DNA from: an uncultured Shimia sp.
GTDB lineage: Bacteria; Pseudomonadota; Alphaproteobacteria; Rhodobacterales; Rhodobacteraceae
DNA length: 64,000 nt
NCBI RefSeq assembly: GCF_947493595.1
Contig: NZ_CANLRL010000003.1
Coordinates: 461,044 to 525,043 of the forward strand
Direction of reading: 5' to 3'
Below, piece by piece: positions 41,437 to 54,465 of this stretch. The notes below the pieces were generated by a model. That model saw nothing but the letters and a program-made list of their open reading frames with translations, did not search any database and was not told the DNA's origin. The translations under genes and the position numbers were made by a program. The first letter of the stretch is position 1. Every line of letters starts with the position of its first letter.

Positions 41437-43809
41437 ATGCCACGCCTCAACTCTATTCCGCTTTCCAGGAAGCTGCCGATTTTCATTGTCGGTTTTAGCA
41501 TACTGCTCGCGGCTGGACTGATCTCAGCCAGCCTTTTTGCTCTGCAAAAATATGCCTTTTCGGCCGTTGAGAACCAGATGTTCTCAACCATCGCAGACCG
41601 ACGGTTTGCGGTGCGGCAAATGTTGAAAGGTGTCGAGGCGGATCTGGAGTCTTTGTCTGTGTCGCCGGCGACGGCAAATGCCTTGGTGGACTTCGAAGAA
41701 TCTTGGGGAGCGTTGGGGGGAGCCGCGCAATCCGATTTGACGAAGGCTTATATCGACAGCAACCCAAATGCGGTTGGCTCAAAACATCTGTTGGATCGGG
41801 CGCGTGGGGATGCGGCCTATCACGCGGATCATGCGTTGTATCACCCGGGTCTGCGCACGTTGATCGAGACTAAGGGCTATTATGACGCTTTCCTAATCAA
41901 CCCGGCAGGTGACATCGTCTATTCGGTGTTCAAGGAAATGGACTACGCCACCAACCTGGTGTCCGGTGCCTACAAAGGCAGCGGTCTGGCCGATGTGTTC
42001 AAATCGGCGTTGAAAGGCGCTGAGCGGAGCATTCACTTTGATGACATGACGCCATATGCGCCAAGCAACGGCGCCGCAGCTGCGTTTATTGCCTCCCCGG
42101 TCCACGGTGCTGACAATGCGCTCTTGGGAGTTGTTGCTTTGCAGATCCCTGTCGAAATGATGGGTGAGATTGCCAACAGCAGCCTTGGTCTTGGTGAAAC
42201 AACCCAGATTTTCATTGTGGGTGAAGATGGGCTTGCGCGCACGACCTCGCGCTTTGAAGATGACTTTGCAGTGCTCGATCAATTGCCGATGACGCACCAC
42301 ATCGAAGAGGCGCTTGCCGGGCACAGCGTTTATGAGATTGATACGGGTTTGCACGGCCAGCAGGTGGTCTCTTACGCGAAACCGCTTGAGCTGGAATATG
42401 CCAACTGGGCGATTATTGCCGAGCAGGACGTCAGCGAGACAATGGGGCCGGTTTGGGCGCAGGCGCGTATTCTGATCGCCGTAAGTGTGCTTATGACCGC
42501 GGCGCTCTCGGTTCTGGGCTGGATGTTCGCCCGCACAATCACCCGTCCGTTGAACGACATCTGCGGCGACATGGAGCAAATCTCTGGTGGAGACTTTAAC
42601 ACCGACGTGACCACCGCAGAGCGAGATGACGAGATTGGTGAGCTTGGCAAGACGCTTGTCGCGATGCGCGGTGATCTGAAGAAAGCCAAAGATGCCGAAG
42701 TACAGCGCGCGATTGCCGCGCAAGAGCAGGAAATTGTTGTGAAGAAGCTGAGCGCCGGTCTTGGTCAGCTGTCGCAGGGTGACTTTGCGCAGACCATTGA
42801 TGAGCCGTTTGCTGAAGAACATGACTCGTTGCGATTGGACTTCAACAAAACCGTGCATCAGCTTAACACCACGGTGTCGCAAGTGGTGGAATCTGCGGAC
42901 AGCATCAAGAGCGGTGCGGCGGAGATCAGCCAGTCGTCTTTGGATCTGTCGCAACGGACAGAAAACCAGGCAGCGACGCTGGAAGAGACCGCTGCGGCCT
43001 TGAAAGAGATGACCAACAACGTGCAAACAGCGGCTGAGGGCACGCGCAACGTGGAAGAGGTTGTTGCAGAGGCGCGCAGCGAGGCCGAAATCAGCGGCGA
43101 AGTTGTGCGCGATGCGGTGACGGCGATGACGGAAATTGAGGAAGGCTCGCGCCATATTTCTCAGATCATCGGTGTGATTGACGACATTGCCTTCCAGACC
43201 AATCTCTTGGCGTTGAACGCTGGGGTGGAAGCGGCCCGGGCCGGGGATGCAGGCCGCGGCTTTGCGGTGGTGGCCTCTGAGGTGCGGGCACTTGCGCTCA
43301 AGTCGTCGGATGCAGCCAGTGAGATCAAAGCTTTGATCAGCGACAGCGCGCAGCAAGTTGAAAGTGGTGTGGACCTGGTGGGCAAAGCTGGTGAAGCGTT
43401 GACCAGCATAGCAGATCGCGTCAACAACATCTCGCATTTGGTCTCCGAGATTGCGCGCAGCGCGACGGATCAATCCGCAGGTCTGGCAGAGATCAACGCA
43501 AGCGTTGTGCAGCTGGATCAGGTGACGCAGGCCAATGCCGCCATGGTGGAAGAGTCCACCGCGGCCGGACAGATGCTGGCCAAAGACGCGTCCGAGTTGA
43601 TGGGGATGGTGTCGAGCTTCAAAACCGACGCGTCGGTGATTTCCGAGGCTCCGGTTGCGCCCCCGGCGCCAAGCGCGCCCAAAACCGCGCCAGCGCCGAA
43701 GGTCGAAGCGGCGGCGCCAAAGCCAGCCCCAAAGCCTGCGCGTCAGGCGGTCCCAATGGCCGTAGACGGAAATGCGGCGGTTGATATGGAGCTGTGGCAG
43801 GACTTCTAA
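41437..43809 (+). CDS. Methyl-accepting chemotaxis protein
   Basis: 790 residues from ATG 41437 ([14 protein letters not shown]), with AGGA six bases upstream. Membrane helix 1 spans about 15-37. A periplasmic Cache-like sensor of about 300 residues follows ([33 protein letters not shown] near 130-165). Helix 2 is at about 348-370, then HAMP ([21 protein letters not shown]) and a second HAMP-like segment ([13 protein letters not shown] near 445). The signalling domain has the conserved hairpin tip ([36 protein letters not shown], shown in part). The tail ends ELWQDF, a CheR/CheB-tether-like pentapeptide. The ligand is unknown. Confidence 0.93.
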   Translation: MPRLNSIPLSRKLPIFIVGFSILLAAGLISASLFALQKYAFSAVENQMFSTIADRRFAVRQMLKGVEADLESLSVSPATANALVDFEESWGALGGAAQSDLTKAYIDSNPNAVGSKHLLDRARGDAAYHADHALYHPGLRTLIETKGYYDAFLINPAGDIVYSVFKEMDYATNLVSGAYKGSGLADVFKSALKGAERSIHFDDMTPYAPSNGAAAAFIASPVHGADNALLGVVALQIPVEMMGEIANSSLGLGETTQIFIVGEDGLARTTSRFEDDFAVLDQLPMTHHIEEALAGHSVYEIDTGLHGQQVVSYAKPLELEYANWAIIAEQDVSETMGPVWAQARILIAVSVLMTAALSVLGWMFARTITRPLNDICGDMEQISGGDFNTDVTTAERDDEIGELGKTLVAMRGDLKKAKDAEVQRAIAAQEQEIVVKKLSAGLGQLSQGDFAQTIDEPFAEEHDSLRLDFNKTVHQLNTTVSQVVESADSIKSGAAEISQSSLDLSQRTENQAATLEETAAALKEMTNNVQTAAEGTRNVEEVVAEARSEAEISGEVVRDAVTAMTEIEEGSRHISQIIGVIDDIAFQTNLLALNAGVEAARAGDAGRGFAVVASEVRALALKSSDAASEIKALISDSAQQVESGVDLVGKAGEALTSIADRVNNISHLVSEIARSATDQSAGLAEINASVVQLDQVTQANAAMVEESTAAGQMLAKDASELMGMVSSFKTDASVISEAPVAPPAPSAPKTAPAPKVEAAAPKPAPKPARQAVPMAVDGNAAVDMELWQDF

Positions 43810-43872
43810 TGCCTCAGTTTCGGGCGCGCGCTTGTTGGCATGCGGGTGTCGCGCCCCAACCTCTGCACCAGG

Positions 43873-43902
43873 TGCCGCCGGACGAGTTTTCCTCCGGCGG
43901 CA
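43873..43902 (+). terminator. Hairpin after the chemoreceptor gene
   Basis: TGCCGCCGGA and TCCGGCGGCA form an exact 10-bp stem with a 10-base loop. Only a weak T-rich stretch (CCAATTT) follows. Confidence 0.45.
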
Positions 43903-44032
43903 TCCAATTTCACCGGAAATGGCAAAAATCACGCGAAAAACTGACGCAGCGGCATGAATGTGATCAAAAACCAATTGCCAGCCGCGTGCTTTCGTCTATC
44001 CACTGCGCAACGAACAAAACATTGGCAGGCAA

Positions 44033-45067
44033 ATGGTAATCCACTCCGTTCCGCAATCCGATCAGCCTGTTGAGCGCTCCGCGCGTGAATGGGTCAAAGT
44101 CCTCGCGCAATACCGGGAGCCTAACGAGGCACGCAGTGTCCTGGAATTGTTGGTGACCGTGGTGCCGTTTGTGGCACTTTGGGCGCTGGCGTGGTGGAGC
44201 ATGTCCATCAGCCTGTGGCTGACACTTGGCATTTCGATTGTGAACGCGCTGTTTCTGGTCCGCCTGTTCACCATCCAGCATGACTGTGGCCATGGTGCGT
44301 TTTTTAAAAGCCGTGAAGTCAGCGATTGGCTGGGCCGGGTCCTCGGAGTGATCACCCTGACGCCGTATGACGTCTGGCGCCGCACCCATTCGATCCACCA
44401 CAGCGCCGCTGGCAATCTGGAAAAGCGTGGCATTGGCGACGTCTACACCATGACTGTGGCGGAGTATCAGGCGGCGCATCCCCTGCGGCGTTTGCAATAC
44501 CGCATGGTGCGCCATCCGCTGACCATGTTTGGCCTTGGCCCCTTCTATTTGTTCTTCCTACAAAACCGACTGCCTCTGGGCCTGATGGACAGCCGCAAAT
44601 ATTGGGTCAGCGCCATGACAACCAATCTGGCTTTGGTTGTGGTATTGGCGGGCATCTACTATTTCGGCGGCTTGGCGCCGCTTTTGTTGATCTTCCTGCC
44701 GACCACGTTGATTGCGGGCACGGCCGGTGTGTGGCTGTTTTACGTCCAGCACCAATTTGAGCACACCCAGTACGACGAAGCGCAGAATTGGGACCTGCAT
44801 GAGGCCGCGTTGAAAGGCAGTTCCTACTACCGGCTGCCCGCGGTATTGCAGTGGTTCAGCGCGAACATCGGCATCCACCATGTGCACCATCTTTACAGCC
44901 GTATTCCGTTTTACCGCTTGCCCGATGTGTTGCGGGACTATGCCGAGCTTGCGGACAACAACCAACTGACCATTCGGGAAAGTCTGGCCAGTGCGCGGCT
45001 GCACCTATGGGATGAAAAGACCCGACGCTTGCTGTCGTTCCGTGAAGCCAAGGCAATCTATGGATAA
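44033..45067 (+). CDS. Membrane fatty acid desaturase
   Basis: 344 residues with four to five membrane segments and the three histidine boxes of acyl-lipid desaturases: HDCGHG (near 82), HSIHH (near 121) and HHVHH (near 283). Di-iron enzymes of this type introduce double bases into acyl chains of membrane lipids, using oxygen. Which position is desaturated cannot be read. It would raise membrane fluidity in the cold. It ends one base before a strong terminator. Confidence 0.9.
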   Translation: MVIHSVPQSDQPVERSAREWVKVLAQYREPNEARSVLELLVTVVPFVALWALAWWSMSISLWLTLGISIVNALFLVRLFTIQHDCGHGAFFKSREVSDWLGRVLGVITLTPYDVWRRTHSIHHSAAGNLEKRGIGDVYTMTVAEYQAAHPLRRLQYRMVRHPLTMFGLGPFYLFFLQNRLPLGLMDSRKYWVSAMTTNLALVVVLAGIYYFGGLAPLLLIFLPTTLIAGTAGVWLFYVQHQFEHTQYDEAQNWDLHEAALKGSSYYRLPAVLQWFSANIGIHHVHHLYSRIPFYRLPDVLRDYAELADNNQLTIRESLASARLHLWDEKTRRLLSFREAKAIYG

Positions 45068-45096
45068 AAAAACGCCACCGTCAGGTGGCGTTTTTT
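45066..45096. terminator. Bidirectional terminator after the desaturase
   Basis: ACGCCACC and GGTGGCGT pair across GTCA, with A-runs before and T6 after, so it works from both sides. The convergent epimerase gene ends at 45135. Confidence 0.88.
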
Positions 45097-45134
45097 CTGT
45101 GCGGTCGTGCTGCTTGTGAGGCGCGGTGAGCCGC

Positions 45135-46004
45135 TTAGAGCTCTACCGTGACACTGAAGCCAAATTCAACGGCTTCTCCAGCCGGGAGCGTGACGCTGTT
45201 GGGGCGCTGCGCAATCTGCGGTCCATCCCCGACTAGCGACGCCGTTCCATGCCATGGCTCAACACATAAAAATGGCGCGTCCACCGGCTTCCAAAGCGCC
45301 AGATCGGGCAGGTTGTGGAAGGTGAAAGCCAATCCCGGGCCATTCTCCGGGCCGTAACGCAGTGCGTCGGAGCCGTTTGGGAACACCAGGGCGCCGTCCT
45401 TGAACAGCGCTTCTTCAATGTCCAGCGTCCCGTTGATAAACGGGCCCTCCACCCGTGTGGGCTCCAGAAGCCCGTCTGGATGAAGCGGCTGTCGGGCTGG
45501 ATTGTTGGTGGTCTTCAGTTGGACTACATGGCGCTGTGTCTCCGCACCGGGCAGGGGCCAGTGGAAGGCCGGGTGAAAGCCAAAGCCAAACGGCATCTCG
45601 GTTTCAGAGTGGTTCTCAACACGTGCGGTGACGGTCAAGGTTGCGTCCGACAAGGCATGTGTGAGGTGCAATGCGAAGTCGAAAGGGTACTGCGCGCGCG
45701 TTTCAGGATCGGCGCGCAACACGTGGCGGCACTGCGTCTGGCTTTGCTCTTCCAACGTAAAGACGCGTCGCCGCGCAATGCCATGTTGCGCCATGTCAGT
45801 ACTGTGTTCGCCGACGGCAATCCTGTCGCCCACAGCGCGCCCAACGATGGGGAAGAGAACAGGCGCGCGGCCCGTCCAAAAGGCCGGGTCACCGTTCCAC
45901 AACAGATCCACACCGGAGTGTGTGCGCAGGTATTGCATTTCGGCGCCCATTTCAGCGACGGATAGGCTGAGGTGGGCGTTGGAAAGAATGCAGTCAGACG
46001 TCAT
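45135..46004 (-). CDS. Aldose 1-epimerase-family protein (YeaD/LacX-like)
   Basis: 289 residues from ATG 46004 (MTSDCILSNAHLSLSV). The family landmarks are present: GAEMQYLRT, LLWNGDPAFWTGRAPVLFPIVGR near 52, HGIARRRVFTL near 92 (catalytic His), GFGFHPAFHWPL near 153, and FLCVEPWHG near 256. It belongs to the mutarotase-like group acting on sugars or hexose-6-phosphates rather than the classical GalM group. AAAGG precedes the start by nine bases. It faces away from rplJ, which begins 374 bases on. Confidence 0.85.
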   Translation of the reverse strand: MTSDCILSNAHLSLSVAEMGAEMQYLRTHSGVDLLWNGDPAFWTGRAPVLFPIVGRAVGDRIAVGEHSTDMAQHGIARRRVFTLEEQSQTQCRHVLRADPETRAQYPFDFALHLTHALSDATLTVTARVENHSETEMPFGFGFHPAFHWPLPGAETQRHVVQLKTTNNPARQPLHPDGLLEPTRVEGPFINGTLDIEEALFKDGALVFPNGSDALRYGPENGPGLAFTFHNLPDLALWKPVDAPFLCVEPWHGTASLVGDGPQIAQRPNSVTLPAGEAVEFGFSVTVEL

Positions 46005-46377
46005 GTGAAAGCCTTTGTGAAAAGTACCCAGAGGAATTTGCCACACTCTAGCGGTCGGTGCCGAGAAGGGAACCGCTTCGTTGAGGGCTGCGGATTTCAG
46101 TGCTTGCAAAGTGGTCGTGTGGACGGTACACGGCCCCTGCCCATTCCAAAACGGAGTCGCCCGTCGATTCTTTCTTGGAGTGGCCTGTCCAAGACGAAGG
46201 GTTCGGGCTCGCCTGAATAATTCCTTTCTGAGATGGGGTAAGAGACAAGAATTCTTAGAAGGCTCACGAGCCTTCGGCGATCTTGGTTCCCAACCCAATG
46301 TATGGACCTAAACGCGTGCCGCTTTTGTGGTGCGCAAAACTGAGCCGGGGAGCAATCCCCAATTTTGGAGTAAAACT
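46005..46377. promoter_or_regulatory. rplJL promoter and leader region
   Basis: This gap upstream of rplJ holds a candidate promoter (TTGCAA, 17 bases, TACACG, 46104-46132), an inverted repeat CTTGGA-N8-TCCAAG (46174-46193), and two leader hairpins: GAAGGCT-CACG-AGCCTTC (46258-46275) and GGGGA-GCAA-TCCCC (46347-46360). The second stem lies just before the ribosome site. L10 controls this operon through leader structure in other bacteria. Confidence 0.5.
46104..46132 (+). promoter_or_regulatory. Candidate rplJL promoter
   Basis: TTGCAA, 17-base spacer, TACACG. It gives a leader of about 240 bases before the rplJ GTG. Confidence 0.38.
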
Positions 46378-46896
46378 GTGGATAGAGCACAAAAAGAGAA
46401 GTTGGTCGACGAGCTCGGCCAGATCTTTGAAAGCTCTGGCGTTGTAGTGGTTGCCCACTACGCGGGTCTCACGGTTGCTGACATGCAGGACCTTCGCGCA
46501 CGTGCTCGTGATGCGGGTGGTGCTGTTCGTGTCGCCAAGAACAGGCTCGCCAAGATCGCCCTGGACGGCAAACCATGCGAAAGCATCGGTGGCCTTCTGT
46601 CGGGTATGACCGTTCTGACCTATTCTGAGGACCCTGTGGCAGCTGCCAAAGTGGCCGAAGACTTCGCCAAAGATCACGCAAAATTCGAGATCCTTGGTGG
46701 TGCAATGGGCGAGAACGCTCTGGACCGTGCTGGTGTTACAGCAGTGTCGAAAATGCCTTCGCGCGATGAGCTTATTGCTCAGATCGCAAGCATGCTCGGC
46801 GCACCTGCTTCCAACATCGCCGGCGCCATTGGCGCACCTGCTTCGAACATCGCATCCATCCTGTCTACCGTCGAGGAAAAGGCAGAGGCTGCGTAA
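46378..46896 (+). CDS. rplJ: 50S ribosomal protein L10
   Basis: 172 residues, starting at GTG 46378 ([14 protein letters not shown]) with GGAG eight bases upstream. It has the L10 core ([40 protein letters not shown]). The C-terminal helix that carries L7/L12 dimers has a near-exact repeated unit GAPASNIA. L10 anchors the L12 stalk and represses its own operon. An in-frame extension upstream lacks a ribosome site and is unlike L10. Confidence 0.95.
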   Translation: MDRAQKEKLVDELGQIFESSGVVVVAHYAGLTVADMQDLRARARDAGGAVRVAKNRLAKIALDGKPCESIGGLLSGMTVLTYSEDPVAAAKVAEDFAKDHAKFEILGGAMGENALDRAGVTAVSKMPSRDELIAQIASMLGAPASNIAGAIGAPASNIASILSTVEEKAEAA

Positions 46897-46970
46897 GCAA
46901 CTTATTGAGAGCCGCGTCGTGACATTGTCACAACGTTGGAACACATACCTAAGAACGGAAAGAGTCTAAA

Positions 46971-47345
46971 ATGGCTGATCTGAAAGCACTCGCAGAAAGC
47001 ATCGTGGGTCTGACCCTGCTGGAAGCACAAGAACTGAAAACCATCCTCAAAGACGAGTATGGCATCGAGCCTGCCGCTGGCGGGGCAGTTGTAATGGCAG
47101 GCGGCGGCGACGCCGGTGGCGCAGCTGAAGAAGAAAAATCTGAATTTGACGTTGTTCTGGTTAACGCCGGCGCATCCAAAATCAACGTGATCAAAGAAGT
47201 TCGCGGCATCACCGGTCTGGGCCTGAAAGAAGCCAAGACTCTGGTTGAAGCTGGCGGCAAGATCAAAGAAGGCGTGTCCAAGGACGAAGCCGAAGACGTT
47301 AAGGGCAAGCTGGAAGCAGCTGGCGCGGAAGTCGAAGTTAAGTAA
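46971..47345 (+). CDS. rplL: 50S ribosomal protein L7/L12
   Basis: 124 residues: the N-terminal dimerisation part ([28 protein letters not shown]), an alanine/glycine hinge, and the C-terminal factor-binding domain ([40 protein letters not shown]). All is standard for the ribosomal stalk. It lies 74 bases after rplJ and is followed by a terminator. In E. coli rpoB follows directly, but here two unrelated reverse-strand genes intervene. Confidence 0.97.
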   Translation: MADLKALAESIVGLTLLEAQELKTILKDEYGIEPAAGGAVVMAGGGDAGGAAEEEKSEFDVVLVNAGASKINVIKEVRGITGLGLKEAKTLVEAGGKIKEGVSKDEAEDVKGKLEAAGAEVEVK

Positions 47346-47368
47346 TTCGGTATTTCACCGAGTTATTG

Positions 47369-47399
47369 CAGGCGTCCCTTCGGGGGCGCCTGTTTTTGT
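47369..47399 (+). terminator. rplL terminator
   Basis: CAGGCGTCCC pairs with GGGGCGCCTG (one wobble), and TTTTTGTTT follows. It ends the rplJL unit well before rpoB. Confidence 0.85.
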
Positions 47400-47411
47400 T
47401 TGGGCGCCGGC

Positions 47412-48392
47412 CTATTTACAAAGCGGCAACTCCAGCGGCGGCTGTTTTGGCAGAGAGTCTCGCCATTCGTTGATGATTGGCTGCAAAGTCTGCTTGGGCC
47501 AAAACTTCGGGATGCCAATGGTTTTGAGGCAGGCTGCGTGCCAGTAGTGGCCTGCTTGTTGCGGTGACTTTCCGCGTTGGATTGCTTTGGCCACGGCGTT
47601 GATGTCTTTGGATGACGGGTAGATGTAGAGCGTTGTTGGCTTGCCGTCGGCAATCTTCAGGATCTCGTCGGTGGCGGGTTTGGACCAGGTTGTGCAGCCA
47701 TTGCTGCGGCCGGAAGTATAATCCACCAGTTTGCCAAAGGGCACAAAGCCGTCCGCATCTGCATGGGTGCTCTGAGGTCGTTCCATGCGGCATTGCCAGC
47801 GTAGGAACATGGCGCGGTGGCCGCCGATGGCACGTTCACGGGCGTTGCTGGTTTCGCCTTCGCCCTCAAACAGCAAGAAGGTGCGCAGGAAGGGTTTTTT
47901 GCCAGAGCCGCTTTGGTAGTAGCCCTTAAACGATGTGCGGGACTCGGCGGTGACATAGGCCCCGCCTGCGGTGAGCTTGGAGCCTTCGGCGTTGCTGAAG
48001 TTGCGGGCGCATTGCCGGCCATTGGAAAAATTGGCTTTTGCCAGTTTGCGGCCGTTGCCGTAGCCGGAGGAGACCGCCTTGAAAGTCTTTGATTTCTCAC
48101 AAATCACATAAAAGCGGGGCAGGGCGTTGCCGTTGTCGCCTGTGCTGGGGCGGGTGGCATCCATGGCAAAGTAGCAGGGGTTTTTGACCGTGCCGCTGCG
48201 ACGGTTCTCCAGATAAAGTGCACGGGCGCGGTCCAGAACTACGGGGGCAATTTTGCCCACGCCTGTGCCCACGTGTTTTTGCAGCCATTTTGGAGTGTCT
48301 TGGGAGGTCTTGGACGCCCAAGTTGGCGCGGCAAAGCTGGTGCAGATTAAGGTGGCCAGACCAATGGCACGCAGCGACGAGGTCAAAAACAA
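47412..48392 (-). CDS. Secreted L,D-transpeptidase-like protein (YkuD_2 type)
   Basis: 326 residues from TTG 48392, with GGGAG eight bases upstream; a TTG at 48407 is in frame and adds five. The signal peptide ends near residue 26 (AAPTWASKT). The C-terminal domain has GRSNGCTTW, with the catalytic Cys at about residue 233, as in murein L,D-transpeptidase catalytic proteins. These enzymes crosslink or attach peptidoglycan peptides. The surrounding motifs (RAMFLRWQCRMERP; SNARERAIGGHRAM) are typical of the subfamily. It lies between rplL and rpoB on the reverse strand. Confidence 0.77.
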   Translation of the reverse strand: MFLTSSLRAIGLATLICTSFAAPTWASKTSQDTPKWLQKHVGTGVGKIAPVVLDRARALYLENRRSGTVKNPCYFAMDATRPSTGDNGNALPRFYVICEKSKTFKAVSSGYGNGRKLAKANFSNGRQCARNFSNAEGSKLTAGGAYVTAESRTSFKGYYQSGSGKKPFLRTFLLFEGEGETSNARERAIGGHRAMFLRWQCRMERPQSTHADADGFVPFGKLVDYTSGRSNGCTTWSKPATDEILKIADGKPTTLYIYPSSKDINAVAKAIQRGKSPQQAGHYWHAACLKTIGIPKFWPKQTLQPIINEWRDSLPKQPPLELPLCK

Positions 48393-48488
48393 AGTGCAAA
48401 CTCCCAACTGTGACGCATAAACGAACTGTATTCAGCCTGCCCGAAAAGAGGGCTGCAGGTCTAGGGGGCAGTGGGCGTTTGCTGAGGG

Positions 48489-48510
48489 GGGCGTCCTTAT
48501 GAGGACGCCC
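48489..48510. terminator. Hairpin after the FAD monooxygenase
   Basis: GGGCGTCCT and AGGACGCCC pair exactly across TATG, nine bases downstream of the monooxygenase stop. ATTTTGTTT lies on the plus-strand side, so the T-run faces the wrong way for that gene; it may still act as an end stem. Confidence 0.5.
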
Positions 48511-48518
48511 ATTTTGTT

Positions 48519-49769
48519 TCAGGCGATAATCGGCGCTTGAGTGTTGGTGTCCTCAACCCGAATGCGCGCAAGTTTCTTAAAGCTGTCGGCGTGATCGCGA
48601 CGCTCTTGCATGGGCAGCACCTCGTCCAGGCGATCAAAGTCACCGGCACAGCGGTCTTCGGCCATTTGCATGATGGCATCCGGGCCACCATTGCCGCGGT
48701 TGGCCAGTGTGATGGCATTGGCCATCGGGCGCACTTGGTCTTCGTAAATCTTGGCGGCCGTGTGGCCCACACCATGAGCCTTGATGGCTGCGCCTAGCAG
48801 GCGAGCGTCAATAATGGCCTGGCTCGCACCGCTGGAGCCCACGGGGTAGGTGGCATGCGCCGCGTCGCCAATCAATGTGGCGGCACCGTCGGTCCAGCTG
48901 TCAACAGGTTCGCGATCCACCATCGGGTATTCAAACACCTCATTGGCGTTGGCAATCAGCTCAGGAATGTCGATCCAGCCAAAATCCCAATCTGCAAAGT
49001 CAGCAGCAAAGCGAGACGCGTCGACTTTGCGGTTCCAGTCGCCTTTTTGAATATGGTCGTTGGGGTCGACCTTGGCTTCGGCAATCCAATTGATCAACGT
49101 CGCGCCGGTTTCTGGATTGGGGGCGGAAATCGGGTAGGTGACAAACCGCTGCGTGTCGTGGCCTGCAAGGATCATGGAGGTGCCGCTTAGGAAAGCAGGG
49201 GCAGTGGTTGTGCCACGCCACATGATCGCGCCTCCCCAGACCGGGGCGCCTTCGTCCGGATACATCTGCGCGCGGATGGCGGAATGCACACCGTCCGCCG
49301 CTACAAGCATCGTGCCGGACAGGGACTTGATGGTTTCGCCTTGCTGGTAGATGACGGCCACACCTTTGTCGGTGTTGGTGTATTGAGTCACGCGGCAGCC
49401 GAAGGTGACGCTATCCTCTCCGCAACGCGCCAGCAGCGCTTTGAGCAGGCCCATCTGTAATTCGCCACGATGCACCGAATACTGTGGCCAGTTGTATCCC
49501 GCATGGCCCCCGCGCGGCTCGGTCCAGATCTCGACGCCGGTCTTGGTGTAAAAGCCATAGTCGCGGGTCTTTACCCCCACCTCTTCCAGCATTTCCTCCA
49601 AGCCGAGCGCAAACAATTCGCGCACACAGGGCGGCTGAAGGTTGATGCCCACCCCCAAGGGTTTTGGGTCATTTACGCTTTCAAGGATGTGAAAAGGAAC
49701 GCCAATCTCATGCAGGGTGAGGCCCATGGTTAATCCGGCAATACCTCCGCCGGCAATGATAACGGTCAT
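48519..49769 (-). CDS. FAD-dependent monooxygenase (salicylate hydroxylase-like)
   Basis: 416 residues from ATG 49769 (MTVIIAGGGIAGLTMG). The FAD dinucleotide motif is GGGIAG at the front. The middle motif is LVAADGVHSAIR near 150, and the second FAD motif is GDAAHATYPVGSSGASQAIIDARLL near 294. This is the class A flavoprotein hydroxylase layout. The substrate is not apparent; several roseobacter homologues are named only flavin-dependent oxidoreductase. An upstream extension with no ribosome site was not used. Confidence 0.85.
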   Translation of the reverse strand: MTVIIAGGGIAGLTMGLTLHEIGVPFHILESVNDPKPLGVGINLQPPCVRELFALGLEEMLEEVGVKTRDYGFYTKTGVEIWTEPRGGHAGYNWPQYSVHRGELQMGLLKALLARCGEDSVTFGCRVTQYTNTDKGVAVIYQQGETIKSLSGTMLVAADGVHSAIRAQMYPDEGAPVWGGAIMWRGTTTAPAFLSGTSMILAGHDTQRFVTYPISAPNPETGATLINWIAEAKVDPNDHIQKGDWNRKVDASRFAADFADWDFGWIDIPELIANANEVFEYPMVDREPVDSWTDGAATLIGDAAHATYPVGSSGASQAIIDARLLGAAIKAHGVGHTAAKIYEDQVRPMANAITLANRGNGGPDAIMQMAEDRCAGDFDRLDEVLPMQERRDHADSFKKLARIRVEDTNTQAPIIA

Positions 49770-49915
49770 CTGAAATGTCAGTCTCTTGTTGTTGGTTGTT
49801 TTGTTGTGGAGTATTGTGAAAATTCCTCGGCGGCGCAAATAGAACTGTGCCCGGCCAAGGCAGAGGCTTCAGAAGGAAGCCTTGGCTGATTTGGCGATTG
49901 TCAAGCCCCAAGGGG

Positions 49916-49944
49916 TTGCAAAGACACGCTTGATTCAATATTCG
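49916..49944 (+). promoter_or_regulatory. Candidate rpoBC promoter
   Basis: TTGCAA, 17-base spacer, TATTCG. It would give a leader of about 320 bases. The gene upstream on this strand is rplL, which ends in a terminator, so rpoB needs a promoter of its own. Confidence 0.35.
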
Positions 49945-50094
49945 GTAAACTCTTGCGGTTTCGAGCGATTCGGGGCCGCTTTTGTCCTTTGCGGATTTAT
50001 TGGATAAGGCGGCGCTGATCTGGGGCTCTCACCCCACACTTTCAAAAGACGACACAAACAAGACAAAACCTTGAAATACAGGTAAAAACCCCGG

Positions 50095-50145
50095 CTTGGA
50101 AAGCCTCTTGGGGTCTGCAATGCACGCAGCAAGAGGTTTTCCAAG
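50095..50145 (+). ncRNA. Long bulged hairpin in the rpoBC leader
   Basis: A 16-base arm (50095-50110) pairs with 50130-50145 except for one G-T wobble. Inside it, CTGC (50115-50118) pairs with GCAG (50126-50129), leaving a GGGT bulge on one side and a 7-base loop. A 20-bp imperfect RNA stem of this kind is the sort that RNase III cuts; in E. coli such a site lies between rplL and rpoB. Confidence 0.6.
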
Positions 50146-50163
50146 GCAGGATTTTGATCGAGA

Positions 50164-50183
50164 GACCCCGGTGGGACGGGGTC
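50164..50183 (+). other. Second hairpin in the rpoBC leader
   Basis: GACCCCG and CGGGGTC are exact complements around GTGGGA, 90 bases before the rpoB start. No T-run follows. Confidence 0.45.
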
Positions 50184-50273
50184 GAGAATGGATCTGATCC
50201 ACGCCGTCACTGACGCGACGTGCCGGGGCCCGACGGTATGTTGTTGATGATGAATCGAAAGGTGACATTGACC

Positions 50274-54410
<4,137 letters not shown>

Positions 54411-54465
54411 GGGCGTCAGCCCTCATCCCCACCACTCTCCTCCCAACCAAATTTGAGGTATCAAA

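Larger units (their letters stand above)
49770..50273. promoter_or_regulatory. Promoter and leader region of rpoBC
   Basis: This 504-base gap lies before rpoB. A candidate promoter is TTGCAA, 17 bases, TATTCG at 49916-49944. The leader contains a long bulged hairpin (50095-50145) and a second exact hairpin (50164-50183). No gene is credible here. The reverse-strand monooxygenase also begins at this end. Confidence 0.5.

Noticed and set aside
41893..43974. A 693-codon reverse frame within the chemoreceptor
   Set aside because: The plus-strand gene has clear MCP domains; the reverse translation has no motif and is R/H-rich.
46005..46298. N-terminal extension of the 45135 epimerase
   Set aside because: The extra 98 residues are Arg/Pro-rich and unlike the family; ATG 46004 has a ribosome site and a normal length.
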